Source: Rhodamnia argentea
Lineage: Eukaryota > Streptophyta > Magnoliopsida > Myrtales > Myrtaceae
Direction of reading: 5' to 3'
Length of the DNA stretch: 64,000 bases
Assembly (NCBI RefSeq): GCF_020921035.1
Contig: NC_063157.1
Span: forward strand, 21,345,015 to 21,409,014
Shown here: positions 10,860 through 22,771 of the stretch, piece after piece
Layout of the letters: each line of letters opens with the position of its first letter
Position numbering within the stretch: the stretch's first letter is position 1
Made by a program: the position numbers and the translations under genes
Notes under the pieces: model-generated
Seen by the model: only the letters and a program-made list of their open reading frames with translations
Told to the model about the DNA's origin: nothing
The model's database searches: none

Positions 10860-11633
10860 GATCAATCGATTGAAAAGAGACTACATGCACGAATCCAAAG
10901 CGGATCGCCACGCCCGGGAAGTTTGGTCACCTAACATTGGTGAAAATGTAAGGACGTTTGGTGGAAGGCCGGCCAAAAACGGTCGATCTTATTAAATAGC
11001 GGGTTGACGTTCTATTCTTCTAACGTGCGTCAGGCAATGTATATTAAGTAAGGGGTTGACATACTATCTATAGAGGCTCGAACCAAAACTCGAAAACACG
11101 TTATGATGAATCACTAAACGTCACAAATTCACATTCCCAGCTCCGATCTAATTCGTCCTCTTACTTTATTGGAAAAATTCAAGATGAAGCCACCCGTCCG
11201 CGTCATTCCTATGTTCTTTACTCAATGCGGGAGTGCTTCTCTTTCCTTATTTGGCGCGTTGGGAACCTTTTTTTTTTTTTTTTTATATCAAAAACGCGTT
11301 TGGATTGTGTTTTTTTTTTGGGGGGTCGAATGTTTGGATTGTTGATGTGTTAGGAATGAAGCTTGATTAGTCGAGACGATTCGCATATTTTCCTCGGGAG
11401 CCAAGTAAATGTCCGACCCAGGAATGAGCCAAGATTTTCCTGGTAACTGTTCATCTAATTCGTCTGACTTTAGCTGCATTTTCTGCATCCGTCGCTGATA
11501 TAGGTCTTCATGCAGGGCGTGGCGTTCTAAGGGCGGTTCTCGACAGCGATCCGGGCCTTCGCATCGGTGTCCACCAACACGAGGGAAGATCTTGAAGCTG
11601 ATTGAGTGGTTGGGGAGCAAGTTTCATAAGGAG
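10860..11633. other. Intergenic; no gene recognised
   Basis: No conserved block was seen. There is a T-rich run at about 11269-11284. Confidence 0.3.
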
Positions 11634-11660
11634 GGTGGCGGTGGCGGTGGCGGTGGCGGG
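11634..11660. repeat. (GGTGGC)n minisatellite
   Basis: GGTGGC hexamers repeat four times or more and produce glycine- or alanine/valine-rich open frames that are not credible genes. Confidence 0.85.
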
Positions 11661-11829
11661 GTCGGCAAGGAGGGTATCGGGGGGAGGGTTCTTGTGGACA
11701 ATGGACATGGCGTTGCGGTGCTTCGAGTTCGATCTGTTCGCCTTCTTATTGCTGGTGCCGAGGGCCTTGGGCCAAGGCCTTGACCATTCAATCCAATGCA
11801 ATATTCTTCTATAGGCCGATCAACTTAGA

Positions 11830-12062
11830 CGAACTCCGTTTATTTCACGAATAATAAATAATTTGAAAAAATAATTTCCTAAAAATAATTACTTATGTCA
11901 CTAGATATTATTAGTCAATAAAAACTATATGTATTATCAGTAATAATTTATATCTAAATAATTTTTGTGGACGATAAAGATATTTTTCGTTCATTCATTG
12001 TAAGCAACACAGGTGTTCATTTTTTGAAAAAATATTTTTCAAACCATTCATTTTTCGGGAAA
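11830..12062. mobile_element. AT-rich miniature-element fragment
   Basis: The end TTTTTGAAAAAATATTTTTCAAACCATTCATTTT closely matches 50990-51025 (AGAAAAATATTTTTCAAATCATTTATTTT). The upstream GATATTTTTCGTTCAT also matches 50951-50962 (AATATTTTTCGTTCAT). Two dispersed copies in the window support a repeat family; its class is not known. Confidence 0.5.
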
Positions 12063-12399
12063 CACCTGCACCCTTAAAAGTTAATTCTTCCTCCTCGAGA
12101 AAAAAAAATCAAACAAAGAAAATGGGTAAATTATGATTGGGCAAATTTCATGGTAAATATCAAAGTTCCTATGTATTGTTTTAAGAGGTTGATCTCCGAC
12201 CACGGGCAAAAATTTGGCAAAACGGTTGCTTTCGCTCAGATGATGGACATGAAAGCCTGTTGAGTAAGATACCTTTATCTACTTCATCTTTTTATTTTGT
12301 TGTTACTTTTTTAATTACGACATACAGCTTTTCTCTGACGATGAGATTAAGGTGATTTAAGTTGGTGGGCATGAATTGTCATAGGATGTGTTCAAAATG

Positions 12400-12560
12400 G
12401 ATGTGTTTAGTAACGTGGGTTGAGCCCGGCATGGGTATGAGTTGGTAAATTGTATTGCATTGTCAAACTATTATTTTACCCGACCCAATCCACCTATTTG
12501 ACCGCGCTATATCTAGTATAAGTTTCTTGTTACCAACTTAAAATTTGTATGTTGGTTATT
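12400..12560. mobile_element. Fragment of a GGGTTGxGCCCGG-type miniature element
   Basis: GTGGGTTGAGCCCGGCATGGG faces TTTACCCGACCCAATCC in inverse orientation, as in the fragments at 4730 and 10129. The termini are not resolved. Confidence 0.35.
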
Positions 12561-12649
12561 CATGAGCTCGAGACCTATTCATGTGAGGCCCGCTTTCTCA
12601 ATTGTTAAAAAGAATTGATATTCACGATGGTCCGGTTCTCGGCTCCCGA

Positions 12650-13400
12650 TCTGTGGAACCGATCATTCCTGGGTGGTTTTCGATTTTAGGATGGGTTGCC
12701 TTGAAACCGATTTCTCTTACTAGTTGGTCGTGACCCAAATGCTCTCTCATCTTCATGTTTTCCGGTTCCGTTCGGTGTTGCTCCTCGGTCAGGTTCTCCA
12801 ATGGCCAGAACTCTCGTACTCAGACGAGCGCCGCGGCTCGTTCCGCGCAGCTCGCTCTCGTACACGGCACGATACGGCCGTCCGGGTACGATGTGTTTTG
12901 TCAACTCAAACGTCGTGGCGGGTGATAGACTCGTAGTGGGCGATCATATCTCGTCGAAAAGCGGGAACCAACACATGATTAATGAGAGAAGTGATCCTTA
13001 TGTTCCTCCCACCACCACAATATATTCTCAGCCACAAGCAATCCTCCCTCCGCATCGGGGAAGATCTCTGGGGATAGATACTCCTCAATCATCGACAAAG
13101 GAGGTGGGATCCATCCACATAGCTTCTGCCTCCAAACTGTCCCCCTCACGCTACGGAACTGTAACGTCGTGGGGGAATTACTGCAATGATTTTTGGAGTC
13201 CAAATAGAGAGTCGATTGTATCATTAGCTTGAGAAGCCCACGAGAGGCAAAGGTTCAAAATTTTCATGTGGAGCAAGAGTCGGTTCGCCTCTGCCGTTGC
13301 CCGTCTAATGCCTCTGTTGGGATCGGGCTCACATGCTGCGGGACTGAATGAAAATGGAGTAGTCATATATCATGGGTCTTCGCTATGCGGAGACCGGGTG
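12650..13400. other. Unassigned stretch with a 143-codon open frame
   Basis: A + strand open frame at 12801-13232 would give a 143-aa peptide beginning MARTLVLRRAPRLVPRS. It is basic and low in hydrophobic core residues, and overlapping frames on the other strand are nearly as long. I recognise no domain. The GC-rich start (CGAGCGCCGCGGCTCG) is unlike the surrounding DNA. It may be part of a transposon. Confidence 0.25.
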
Positions 13401-13701
13401 ATGCGCCTTGCACGTCCCGATTCGATCATAGAGGAATGAGTTGGTTAGCATGGCGACGACTAGCACGGTGTGTCCATGATGACATTTCCACATCATTCTT
13501 GTCATGTCATGCGTCACGAGTCAAAAAAATCCCAATTTTGCCCCCGAAGTGCGCGTCTTAAAAAAAAAAATTGCCTGACTTCCGCTCTAGCCCCCAATCT
13601 GCTAACACTCCAAAAAATCGTCACCAATTTCTTTAAGATTAACAATACCGTTACCAATTTGAGATTTATTATCAGAGTTTGCGTCTTGATTAATACATTC
13701 A

Positions 13702-13972
13702 CCTACGTATAGGGGGTGCCAAATGGACCCGTGGGCCCGGAACCGCCGGTTCCGGGCCGGTTCCAATCCGTTTTTTTTTTTTTTAAAAAAAAGAGGAGTA
13801 GGTTTGATAAAAAGAGTAATTGGGCTTTGAAACCGGCGGTTCCGAACCGGAACCGGAACCGGAACCGGCTCTTCAAGGGCCGGTTCCGGTTCCCCCTTTT
13901 TTTGGAACCGGAACCGCCGGTTCCCGAACCGGAACCAGCGGTTCCGTTGAACCGGCCCCCTCTACCTACGTA
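13702..13972. mobile_element. hAT-like miniature transposon with GGTTCC/GGAACC interior
   Basis: The element spans about 13710-13964 (255 bp) and is flanked by identical CCTACGTA at 13702-13709 and 13965-13972; the perfect match extends to ACCTACGTAT. The ends TAGGGGGTGCC and GGCCCCCTCTA are imperfect inverted copies. The interior is packed with GGAACC/GGTTCC words in both orientations around a T-run/A-run, so a single strand can fold back. No coding capacity. Confidence 0.82.
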
Positions 13973-16726
13973 TGGAACAACAATAGCTTCATGATGTTGA
14001 TAACGTTGAAAAAAACAAACCAACAATGATTTTTTATCCCGTGAGCATATTTGGAACTAGAGTGAAAGTCGAATTTTTCTTTTAAGCAAAAAAAAAAAAA
14101 AAAATTGAAACTGAATTGAAACTGAACTTAAAGCTAGGGCTTCTTTTTTTTTTTTTAAAGAGAATTAGCCCCCTTATGGGTCTATACAACTTTGAGAATT
14201 TCTCTTGGGCTCTCAGCTGGCGTTTTGAGCCAAACTAGCTAACATAGAATTGACCAGAAAGCCTGCGTCTTCCCAGCTAATATTATATTCTTGCCTTTTT
14301 CCGCTTTCAATCCATAGTCCTCAGCATCAACTTAAGGCACTCACTGTCTAGAGACGGCTACAATGGGGCGAATTTGTCCTAAATGTTGCCCAGGAAGACT
14401 CACGAAAGCAAAAGCGGGTTGGAATCTCCAGAACTGCAAAAAGGGCCATTGCAGAATCCCAATCTTTGAGCCAAAAAGGAAAGAAAAAAATTGGATGATT
14501 CCTTGTGTTATATATGCTCTGCTCCACTCCACTCCACATTCCCCACCCATCAAATCAAAAGAGGAATAACAACAGGACTTTCCTAAACTTCAGCTCCTCA
14601 ATCAGCTCTTCCATCCTTTTCTTGCTTTTTTTTTTTTCTCTGCTCTGTTTATCCGAAGCTACCATACCATAGTATGTGTTGAAGCAGAGGAGATCCCGAA
14701 AAACAAATGCCTTTTTTCTCGACTACTAGTGGTAATTAGAATATAACATCCCGCGACCACGACTGACTAAGATATGTTGATATCTCGGCGAAGGAGTCCG
14801 GGCCACGAGTCCGAGCAATCGCTTTCGCGTAGCGTAGCCCGCGTAGTCCCGATTTCGCCCCAATATTGCCACGCGGGAAAAAGGGAGAGAAAGGATAAAG
14901 CGATAATAGTCCCGGACTCCACAGTCCACACAGAAAGACTCTAAAAAGTGGTCCATCAAGGAACTCAATTGTCCGGGCATTTGTACTGCTTTCTAAGTCT
15001 CATAAACTATTATATACGGTACAATCTTAATCGTATATCCACACACCATCACCGCGTATTTTTTTGGCATAGAGCACTCATCAATTGAGAAATTGTGTGG
15101 TCAGAAATAACCGATATTATTATCAAACTGTCGGGCTAATGACTTTCTTCCGAGATATGTTTCCTTAATTGGTAATTTGCCACGTTTCCCTTTGCAATAC
15201 TGGAGGAAATAAAAATGGGAAGCGAAAAAGAACAAATTCTCTTGTGGCGAGGGATAATGCCATGGGTCATGTACAGTTAATATGCCTGTCTTGCCGTGTA
15301 TCGAATTGTTGATAGAACCAACTTCTCTTCCTCTTCTTCTTCAATCACGAGAGTGATTGAAAGGTGACGGTCCGTTGCTCCCATCGCCAGTGACGGACCC
15401 ACCACAGCCACAAAATAATTTGCTGAGACCGGATGACCTACTCACCAGGTTTCAGGAATTTAAAATAATAAATATCAACTTCCTCCTGATGTGTCAAAAA
15501 CGCAAGTCGTATCGACGGAAATAAAGCGATTGCTTGACCTGCTACTTGATTTTCAATTCATAGAAGCTAAGTTTTTTTTTTCCTTTCCTTTTTTAACGTG
15601 TCCATGGCGCTTTGTATATCATCAATATTTTGCGGTCGAAACAAGTAATGTATTGTTATTCAGAGATTATGTCCATCATGTCTATTAGATTATGTCCTCA
15701 TTAATTTCTTCTTGAGATCTCATCGACTTTTTTTTTCCGATCAATATGATCCCTCAACTATGCGTTATTTTCTTTTATCAAGTTAGATCTTATATTAAAT
15801 ATGCATATGAAATGCTGATGGTCGACTACGCGATAATATTAGAAAAATGTAAAATATATGTATTATTTATGTCTTGTTTTATATTTTTAAAAGAAGTTGA
15901 AAGCATCGCAGGATGCCAAGTCACGCCACTTCACCATTTAATGCTGACTAATCAACCACATCAGTATTTTCATTTACCTTTTTAATGTGATGACCAATTT
16001 GAACAAAAATCAAAGATATTATTCCAAGATTACATTGGCCAAAAAAAGTTCCATTAACAAAATTGATCAAATTACAAAAAAAAAAAAAAAAAACCAGGAA
16101 TTATCTGTGCCCAGAGATCAGCTGTGCTGTTATCCTTTTTTTTACTTTGGCTTCCGCTGTTGAAGTAAATAAGGTATGGGTATCTTATAACATTTATATG
16201 TAAATTCCTTCACAAATCCTAATCCGGTCGCCATGGTCTTGTGAATGGATATGTGGTCACTATTGCACAACGGCACTGTCCTCTTTGCAAGGTTCTTTCC
16301 AGGGGGAAAACCAAAGAGAGAAGGTGACATCATGCACAATTAGATCAGAACCAGCCTGAAATTCATCAAGCATCTTGATAGAAACCGAGAAGGTCGTACA
16401 GGATTGAATCGAACCGAATTTTTTACTTGTTCTCAAGTAATAGCACCGTAGGTTCGCCTTACAAACACGGCAAGATGCTCGATCATACCGATATTCTGTA
16501 GATTGATATTCCGGTTCGATTTAGTTAGTTATCAAAATACAAACTCGGTATTGTCTCAGAAACCTTAACACATGCATAGTCCAGAGAAAATATGCAAGTC
16601 CTAATCTAATTCCTCTATTGATACTCTACACCACATCAGCTATATGTTGACCTATTACAAAGAATTCTTCTTCTTTTTCCCCTCTTCTGTTCAAGAAAGC
16701 TAGTGGCTGCTTGTAGAAAATGCAGA
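13973..16726. other. Long intergenic stretch; no gene supported
   Basis: The region is AT-rich with several poly-A/T runs (14089-14104, 14143-14157, 16075-16094). A 68-codon open frame at 14363-14569 starts with MGRICPKCCPGR, a CxxCC motif, but has no recognisable family and is followed by low-complexity sequence. The end near 16726 should contain the 3' untranslated part of the ATL gene. Confidence 0.35.
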
Positions 16727-17332
16727 TCAACCCACCTCATCAACCGGTATGGGCAGGTCCACCGCACCTCCTGGTGGATGCATCGCTCCTGCCTCATCCA
16801 AAACCGCAGGCGCTGGTGGCGGAGGTTCTAGTAAGGACTGGCGGCAAGTGGGGCACGAAGAATGCGACACCAGCCAGGTGTCGATGCATCTCACATGGAA
16901 CCCGTGGTGACACTTCGGAAGCACCCGGACTTTCTCGCCGTCCATGAACTCTCCAAGGCAAATTGGGCAATCTGTGGCCGGGATACTTGTTCCTGCTCCG
17001 TACACAGCGACAGGAATCTGGCGCAGGGCGCTCTTCTTAAGTCCTGTTGCAGCAAGCCTAGCAGCCGTCTGACCGGGGGTCTCGAAGGTGAACCTCCTGC
17101 TACACCGGAGCGCGCATCTCACAATCGAATTTAATCCGAGGGCGCAAATCAGTGCGCACAGCAGGGCCGCGAGTATGATCACCATGTTGGTGTCGAAATT
17201 TGCCTCGTTACCATAGGGTCCCCTAGCTCTTGTCCCATTGTTATGCACAGAATTAGGCTGCTTATCGAGCAGCAGGCGGTGTGGACGGTGGTGGAGCGCG
17301 GCCATGGCAGACGTTGCTTCCCTCACGAGCAT
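16727..17332 (-). CDS. ATL-family RING-H2 finger E3 ubiquitin ligase, ATL8/ATL80-like
   Basis: An intronless gene of 201 aa, as is usual for the ATL family of plant membrane-anchored E3 ligases. A transmembrane segment lies at about residues 50-68 ([18 protein letters not shown]). The conserved GLD-type motif appears as [15 protein letters not shown] (97-111). The RING-H2 domain runs 122-163: CPICLGEF, then CHHGFHVRC, then SCPTCR. Its spacing C-x2-C-x15-C-x-H-x2-H-x2-C-x10-C-x2-C is that of ATLs, with the Trp of DTWL after the sixth ligand. The C-terminal tail is proline-rich. The start at 17332 is the first ATG in frame; Met10 at 17305 is a possible alternative. The family recruits E2 enzymes at plasma or endomembranes and several members respond to elicitors or sugar. 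Which Arabidopsis member is orthologous is not certain. Confidence 0.92.
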   Translation of the reverse strand: MLVREATSAMAALHHRPHRLLLDKQPNSVHNNGTRARGPYGNEANFDTNMVIILAALLCALICALGLNSIVRCALRCSRRFTFETPGQTAARLAATGLKKSALRQIPVAVYGAGTSIPATDCPICLGEFMDGEKVRVLPKCHHGFHVRCIDTWLVSHSSCPTCRQSLLEPPPPAPAVLDEAGAMHPPGGAVDLPIPVDEVG

Positions 17333-18640
17333 TAGGCCAGAACAGAACCCAGAAAACCTCTGTACCCTGTAGAACTAGATCTGCAGCTCCCCAACAGATA
17401 CGTACGATTCTTATGCAAAGAGGCTTGTCCATTCATGTGTTTGGAACTTTTCAGTGGCGAATCGGACCACGAAAGATATCGAGAGCACGGAATTCATCAT
17501 GCTCAACTGTTGTATTAGACTTTCTATCTTCAGTTTCGAGGTACCGAAGGACTTGGACAACTATGAAAGCAAAAATTTCACAAAAGGAAGTGAGGAAATG
17601 TGTGCGGGCTGATGCTTCTTTGGTTCTTGATGGGTGATATCACGACATACAGAGAGACAGAGAGAGAGACGGAGACAGAGACAGAGACAGAGACAGAGCG
17701 GTTCAGGAATTCATGGCAAGATATGGAAAGAGCATTCGGAGGTCACTTTAAAGGCTGAGATGCTTGAAAAGAAGAGGAAATAGTAGTTGAACCTTTAAGC
17801 TACTCCCTCAGAACAATACTCACGAAGGAAAAAGAGATCAAGATGACTAGAATTTCAGCTCTTACCATTGAAGCAAACCCACACCAGTGGTCAAGATCCC
17901 AAATTTTTTCCAGGAAAAGTACTGAATCAACTCTTCTTTCTGCAATCAACAGATGGAAGAGAAAAGGGTCGATCACGAATTTGTGTTCTGATCTTGCTAT
18001 GAGGAGAATTCGACGGAAGTCTTTAAGTGGTTGGGAGCTGGTCTTTGCTTGAAGGGAAAGGACAGTGGAACAGAGATGGTGGGGGGAGAATGTGGCAAAA
18101 TGAATGGAGGGGTATCGGGTGTGTTTGATGTCTTTTGATTACATGCCCAATTATTGTCGTTTGCTGGAGAAAAATGGCAAACAAAAGACGGTGAAAACTT
18201 CAGAGTCAAGCAAAGAGGTAAAATGTTCTTTGGGAATCTTGGATTATGGCACCTGATGCAACTAATCACGATTAGCTATTGACCCTTTTTCTTTTCTTTT
18301 CCTATTGTCTTTTCTCTTTGTTCTAATGCTTATTCCAAATACTTCTCCCACTTAAGTACTCATCCCTATGTTCAAAGGCCAAATTAATTTGTTCCCTTAG
18401 CTGTCCACTGGCCAATTGCTGCTTACCTCTGCACAGATGGAGCCAATCCGAATTGATATGTATGGCGTGTTGATCATAGTGCAATGTAAAAGTAAAACAT
18501 CATAATGAACTTGGCTTTTCCTTTATATTTACTAGATAAACAAATCGATGAGGCATCCAATTTCCAAATTATGGCTTAAGTGAAAAAAATTTGGTGCCAT
18601 GTTAGACTATTTAAAGAACTTAGGAAGAGGGTTGATAGTA
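17333..18640. other. Upstream region of the ATL gene
   Basis: This lies 5' of the ATL gene on the - strand and should hold its promoter and leader. A GAGACAGAGACAGAGACAGA microsatellite occurs at about 17650-17700. I see no second gene; open frames at 17843-18052 (+) and 17997-18269 (-) have no recognisable domain. Confidence 0.4.
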
Positions 18641-19187
18641 AATTTAGGGCAACGCGGCTGGTCTACCCTCTTCTGGATTTTCTTTCTAACTCCATCATTG
18701 TACTTTTAATTTATCTAATCGAATCATTATAATTTATAAATTTCCTAATCAAGTCTCTCCGGTACTATAATCTACAAAATTCGGCCAACGCGATCATCGG
18801 TCAACGTCGTAATGTGACATGGACAGAGTCTTTTCAATGGTGATGTCTACAGTGGTTAAGTTTTATCCTTGTCATATCCCGACGTCTGTCTTCATTGGCT
18901 AAGTTCAAAAGCAAAAGCGAACACTTGAGTCTTTCCAGACACGTACAAGAAAACTAGAACAATGTTTTCTCTAATTAAAGATGCGGTCAGGCGGGGGCAA
19001 ACAATAAATTATTGTAAAAGCATCGAAGATGAAGTGAAGACCAAGAACATATTGGAGATATAGAGCAGCATGAACAGATTATTAAAAGGATTAGGTCCAT
19101 TATAGATCGATACACTAGGAAACATCTTCCTCAGAAGCGTGTCCATATTCATCATCTAAGTTGTCTTAACTTGCAATACTAAACACA
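18641..19187. other. AT-rich repeat-like intergenic DNA
   Basis: TAATCGAATCATTATAATTTATAAATTTCCTAATCAAGTC at 18716-18755 and CAACGCGATCATCGGTCAACG near 18785-18805 look like miniature-element sequence. No ends are visible. Confidence 0.25.
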
Positions 19188-19567
19188 TCACCTTTGTTGA
19201 GGCAGGTACAAAACTTTCAAGCCACATCGATCTTTTTTTTCTGCGTATTTTTCTAAAAGCCTCAAGCTTTCCCCACAATTCGACTTCTTTAAATTCTCGA
19301 TTACCTTCGTCATGGCCTGGACCATAGAGTTATGGAGGTAGTCACCACAATTCACATGGGACGTTAAAGCCAAGTTAATGCTCCGGTACCGAACTTCATA
19401 TTTTTCGGTGCATCATCAATTACTATAATGGGGCAACCGCTTCGGTTAAGAAACACGAAAATACCAACCGGGGAAAAAAAAAAGAAAAATTCAATACAAA
19501 ATCCCAAGTCATTGTAAGGAGAAACGGGGGTCTTCATGAATCGATCGGTGTGAGTTCGAGTAGTCAA
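19188..19567 (-). other. Two overlapping open frames with protein-like composition; possible gene fragment
   Basis: On the - strand one frame (19188-19373, 61 codons) reads ...SHVNCGDYLHNSMVQAMTK..., a helical, charged and plausibly real peptide. The adjoining frame (19364-19567) contains GCPIIVIDDAPKNMKFGTG and overlaps it by a few bases. Together they resemble a broken exon of an unidentified protein. I cannot name the family, and chance is not excluded. Confidence 0.25.
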
Positions 19568-19950
19568 TTTATTACTAGATCAAGAATACAAACGGGGTCC
19601 GAGCGTGCAGTGGCCTTCTGTATTAAAAAGCAAAGAAAACCACGCAAGCTCTTCAATTACATGAGCGAAAGGAGCCTTCGATTCACTCACGCAATCCCTC
19701 TCGAGATAGTTTCCCACATGAAAGGGACACACCATCAAGGGATCAAGTTCAAGGCTGCTGTGTGGCTTGTGAAGGAAGAGGCTAAGCTAGGGGGGGGCAC
19801 ATGGGAATGGATCATGTCTTGTGGCTCCCATATTTCAAATCAAATTCCTTCAATTGGCCAAACCCTCGATGAGCACTGAGAGTGCATAATTGGTTGATGT
19901 CCCCATCAAAATTTCCAATTCATGGGCCATGGAATTCACAAATCATACAC

Positions 19951-19956
<6 letters not shown>

Positions 19957-19989
<33 letters not shown>
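19957..19989. repeat. (CT)n microsatellite
   Basis: A CT dinucleotide run of about 33 bp. Confidence 0.95.
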
Positions 19990-19993
<4 letters not shown>

Positions 19994-20100
19994 TGATTGA
20001 TCCCAGAAACATCTCCAGTTCCATCAACAAACAGCCATGCCTTTATGGTGTTATCTTCACCTGCTCTGTCCCAACCCCACTAAATCAAAGCTTAGTCAAT

Positions 20101-20822
20101 AACGTGAAAGATGGTTTGTAGGACTTGTAAGTCATGGATGTCCATCTGTTGAACGTCTCACGATTGCTGAGATTGGTGGGATGGAGCTGAAGATGTTGCT
20201 TCAAGAGATTAGGAAGATAAGCACTTAGCTAAACCACCCCCCCCCCCCTCCCTTTTTTTTTCTTTCTAGAAAGTTCGGGAGTGGCGATTCGAGTTCACAG
20301 TGGGTTCGACTTCTCTCGGAAAAAGCAAGAACACAATTTTGTTCAACGGCTAGAGTTTTTTTGTAGCGGCAATGTCCGATTATTTATCATATTCTGTTAT
20401 TTAGACTACTGGATTTATGACAATTAATAGAGAGAATTTCAAATAAAGGTCTCAAGTACCATCATTTTCTCAAAAACGTGAAAAATGATTTGTAAGACAT
20501 GTAAGTTATAGGTGTTCATCTCTTGAATCTCTAACCATTGCTGAGATTGGTGGGAGGGAGTTGAAAATGTTGCTTCAAGAGATTAGGAAGATAAGCACCA
20601 TTTTTTTTCTCTTTTCGGAAAATTCGAGAGGGGCGATTCGAGTTCATGATGAGTTTGACTTCTCTTGGCAAAAGCAAGAACACAATTCTCTTCAACAACT
20701 AGAGTTTTTTGTGGCAACAATGTCCGATTATTTATCAGATTCTATTATTTAGACTATTGGGTTTATGACAATCAATAGGAAAAATTTCAAATAAAGGTCC
20801 AAAATACTCTCATTTTCTCAAT
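20101..20822. repeat. Diverged tandem duplication, units of about 350-374 bp
   Basis: Unit 1 (20101-20474) and unit 2 (20475-20822) share long collinear blocks: AACGTGAAAxATGxTTTGTA, TTGCTGAGATTGGTGGGA, GATGTTGCTTCAAGAGATTAGG-type blocks, AAGATAAGCAC, CAATGTCCGATTATTTATCA and the closing ATTTCAAATAAAGGTC-CATTTTCTCA. Unit 1 has an added C/T homopolymer stretch near 20237-20262. Substitutions are scattered, so the duplication is not recent. Confidence 0.85.
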
Positions 20823-21488
20823 TAAAAGCCTAAAGTAGATCTTATATCAAATAAGGTCTTGAAGTGTCTTTTTTGTTTCAAATAAAGACCTGAAGTGTCC
20901 ATGATTATTTCAAATAAGAGCCCGACCTCATCGGCCCGTCAAGGGCATTTTTGTCAAAATACCATTTTAATCTAATTTTTAGTTAAATTAAGTTAAATTT
21001 AAAAAAAAAAAACACACACACACACACACACACACATGCTAGAGCCCTCTCGCCTATGGCCGTCGCACCGCTAGGGCGGGGGACCGCGACCTCCCTCGGA
21101 GCCGGGCGAGGGTCGCCGCCCTTGCCCGCACCCTACCCCCGTGTTGACCCTCGCCTTTGGTCGCATGGTTGCCGGTCCTCATTGAGGCGTCGGTGACCCC
21201 GTTAGTTGTCGATGACGCTCCACCATCGGTGGGGCGATGGCCACGGGCATGTTTTCATTTTTTTTTTTAATTTTAAAAAACAAAAGAAAAAAATTAAAGA
21301 AAAAATTGAAAAAAGTTGAATGACGAAAATGTCCATATCAAAGGCCTTTTTTTGAGACTCGATATGGCCACTTCGATTCTTCTTTAAAATAAAAAAGGTA
21401 CTTCATGCACTTATTTGAAATAATATCCACTTCAGGCCCTTAATTGAGATAATAAGGGCACTTCAAATTCTTATTTGAAATTTTTCCC
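20778..21488. mobile_element. Non-autonomous DNA transposon with AAATAAGG-type ends and GC-rich core
   Basis: The left end GGAAAAATTTCAAATAAAGG and the right end CTTATTTGAAATTTTTCCC are inverted copies. Both ends carry subterminal repeats of the pattern TTTCAAATAAGxxCxxGAAGTG, in opposite orientations. The core, 21045-21250, is GC-rich (CTCGCC, GGCGAGGGTCGCCGCC) and sits between A/T tracts. An (AC)n run lies at 21011-21036. I found no target duplication. A sibling lies at about 49565-50115. Confidence 0.65.
21011..21036. repeat. (AC)n microsatellite
   Basis: AC dinucleotide run inside the transposon at 20778-21488. Confidence 0.95.
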
Positions 21489-22771
21489 GATTAAACCGTT
21501 AAAGTTGTGATATCATTTATGTAAAGGATATCATGGTTGATCTCCCTCCGAAGTTTCTTTCCTTTTCCCATTTTTGGGAAAGCCCGAGCCCACAAAAACA
21601 TGGCTTGCACAGTTGAGAGCAAACATGACAATTATTGGCCTGTGCCTCACGCATGGCAAGTGATGGAAATGAGAGGGCATGTTGTCCCTACAAGCTACTA
21701 CATGCTTTAGCTATGATCCTTATTGAAAATGACTGGGGTTAACATTGGTTCATGTGAATAAGATTTGACAGCTATAGTCCATCTCAATAGCCTTTTGTCA
21801 CTCACTTCCTGTCTTCTCTTTTTTGCTCTTTGGGCTAAACATGAAGATATCCATCTTGCTGAACATTGCCAACCCAAGGACTACATTGACATTGGCACAT
21901 GAATCCAACTATGAATGACCCACCACACTCGCCAGGATGCGAATGAAATCTTGTCCTTTCATTGATCTAAGGAGTCGGAAATCATGTGCATGCATAGGAT
22001 TAAAGAGAACAATCACGTGAATTGATTTGAAGAGGTATATTGCTCTCTATCACGGACTACTAGCATAAATAAACATAATCCTTTCACACTAATTAATGAT
22101 CAATTACTATTTGTTCTTACCACTGTTGTCGATCTTACTTAAGAGTTCGATGTCATGATCATCGAAGCCTTCAACAGATGATTAAATATGACTTTTTACA
22201 ACGCTTTCATGTCGATATGTCGGGATTTATATGTAGCTCATTAATATATCTTCCTGTTTATTTAGTTCAAGTCACATTCGGTTTGTGCCACGTATCATCT
22301 ATATTCAATATTTTCCATAATTACAAAATGGAGAAACACTTTCCATGAGCTAGATGGTTGGATCGGACACAATCACAAAAGTCAAATTACGTGAAATTAA
22401 CGTGAGATCGATTATCATATCCATGGCTAACCTGAACCCGCAATTAGTTGGATCTAGAAAATCGTTTCAGCTCGAAAGCAAAGGTTATACTAGAATTCGA
22501 GTCAAAATCAAAGAGCAAGAATCTTGTTGGAGGATGCCACTTTTAGCATCTCAAATTAGGCAAAATTCAGGTAATAATAAATGCTAAAAATGAAGAAGAA
22601 CCCTGCCGAAAAACGACACCGCTTCACGTGCGAACCGGAGTTCATCTTCTTCTCCACTCAAATCGGAGCAGCAAGAATCAGTGTCTGAAAATCTCTTCAT
22701 ATTTTCTCTTTTTCCCGACCTTATCATTTGACGCGAAAACCAGCAACCAAAGCCCACGTTTCTCGGACCAA
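21489..22771. other. Intergenic and promoter/leader of the bZIP gene
   Basis: No gene was recognised. The last 150-200 bp probably hold the 5' leader of the bZIP gene; the frame stays open upstream of its ATG back to about 22628, but that part lacks conservation and a good start. Confidence 0.4.

Noticed and set aside
11508-11814. Glycine/valine-rich open frames
   Set aside because: They derive from the GGTGGC minisatellite.
13703-14029. Gly/Arg- and Pro/Glu-rich open frames on both strands
   Set aside because: They are produced by GGAACC/GGTTCC words inside a miniature transposon that is open in several frames.
14363-14569. Small open frame starting MGRICPKCCPGR, a possible zinc ribbon
   Set aside because: There is only one cysteine cluster, no second ligand pair in the right spacing, and no recognised relative.
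18716-18860. Possible miniature element
   Set aside because: No inverted ends or target duplication could be found; it is left as a repeat-like note only.
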